64,000 nt of DNA, taken from Pelagicoccus sp. SDUM812003 (lineage in GTDB: Bacteria > Verrucomicrobiota > Verrucomicrobiia > Opitutales > Opitutaceae). The translations under genes were made by a program, and so were the position numbers. Shown piece after piece: positions 63,567-64,000 of the stretch. Under the pieces are notes generated by a model. The model saw only the letters and a list, made by a program, of their open reading frames with translations, had not been told where the DNA came from and made no database searches. Every line of letters begins with the position of its first letter. The stretch's first letter is position 1. The DNA is taken from NCBI RefSeq assembly GCF_031127815.1, contig NZ_JARXHY010000001.1, forward strand, positions 496,001-560,000. Direction: 5' to 3'.

Positions 63567-64000
63567 ATGGAGAAGCTAGCTGAAGACATTTGGGTGATGC
63601 CGTTCGAGTTGAAGGCTCTGGGCGTGAATGTCGGGAGAAACGTTACGGTGATTCGACTGTCTTCCGGCGAGTTGTTGCTTCATTCGACCGCTCCGTTTTC
63701 TCAAAGTCAGATGGGGGAGATCCGATCGCGCGGAGAGGTTCGTTGGATCACGGACCCGATGGTCGACCACGACACTTATTCGAGGCAAGGTCAGACAGCG
63801 TTTCCGAGCGCAGCGTTTCTGGTGTCGGAAGGGTTTCCGGAAATCGATGACCTCAATCGAAAGCCTTTGATGCCTGTACCCAATGAGTGGTTACAGGAGG
63901 TGGAGGTCGTGCGGCTCGAGGGCGCCAGCAGTTTCAACGAGCACGTGTTCTTCCATCTGTCGAGCCGTACCTTGATCGTTTGCGATTTGCTTATGAATTT
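63567..64000 (+). CDS. DUF4336-like protein (3' end outside window)
   Basis: At least 144 residues, running off the right edge. The opening EDIWVMPFELKALGVNVGRNVTVIRLSSGELLLHST matches (taken in parts) the DUF4336 N-terminus, a metallo-beta-lactamase-like domain of unknown function. The expected PNxxHH segment reads DPMVDHDTYSR here, so metal ligands may differ. ATG 63567 has a weak GTAGGA upstream. Confidence 0.65.
   Translation, partial: MEKLAEDIWVMPFELKALGVNVGRNVTVIRLSSGELLLHSTAPFSQSQMGEIRSRGEVRWITDPMVDHDTYSRQGQTAFPSAAFLVSEGFPEIDDLNRKPLMPVPNEWLQEVEVVRLEGASSFNEHVFFHLSSRTLIVCDLLMN

Overview
The window is GC-rich chromosomal DNA from a free-living Gram-negative heterotroph. The best fit is Verrucomicrobiota, class Opitutia, perhaps a Pelagicoccus- or Puniceicoccaceae-like aquatic bacterium; this is inferred from gene content, not from a marker gene. 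Pointers are many secreted polysaccharide-degrading enzymes (GH5, GH16, GH43, GH95, a DUF2264 protein, a sialidase-like propeller), C-terminal DxDxDG/EYxLxxDP tails on the GH16 and GH43 enzymes, REP-like palindromes between convergent genes, a KatG, an azurin and a flagellin. No rRNA, tRNA, CRISPR array, prophage or intact transposase was seen.

Layout. 0-4.7 kb: imuB (cut by the window edge) and dnaE2, an SOS mutagenesis cassette, ending at a REP-like palindrome. 4.8-12.5 kb: a GH5 enzyme, a tightly overlapping pqiA-pqiA-pqiB-pqiC lipid-transport operon with PqiA split into two proteins, a GH16 glucanase and an esterase. 12.6-21.3 kb: a PRC-barrel protein, a lipoprotein, two unusual HDOD proteins with degenerate receiver domains on either side of purT, and a class III sirtuin. 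21.9-29.6 kb: a GH43 arabinanase, ThpR, a TetR repressor with its operator and a DUF2269 partner, a DUF4250 protein, an MDR oxidoreductase, a 34-bp tandem repeat, and a GH95 fucosidase preceded by a long palindrome. 29.9-41.3 kb: an S41-like protein, a MerR regulator with a co-encoded 59-residue copy of its own C-terminal domain, an MscS channel, a Nudix hydrolase, a TRIC channel, an alpha/beta hydrolase, a ThDP-dependent pyruvate oxidase overlapping an aldo-keto reductase, and a DUF2264 protein. 41.4-49.1 kb: a fused Ala-Glu epimerase/murein peptide amidase, a lone flagellin with a lectin-like insert and a CsrA-type leader, katG, DUF2071 and azurin. 49.4-64 kb: an ADP-ribosylglycohydrolase, a beta-barrel protein, an alpha-oxoamine synthase, a tandem pair of secreted agmatine-deiminase-like proteins (one lacking the catalytic residues), an HTTM-like membrane protein, a sugar dehydrogenase, a phosphoesterase/propeller pair, two tiny membrane proteins and a partial DUF4336 protein.

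The main themes are glycan foraging (secreted hydrolases, many with their own divergent promoter regions), envelope maintenance (Pqi/MCE, MscS, murein-peptide recycling) and stress tolerance (KatG, error-prone polymerase). The most unusual items are the MerR microprotein, the flagellin and its leader, the epimerase-amidase fusion, the active/dead deiminase pair, and the receiver-HDOD-membrane-GspC-like protein.
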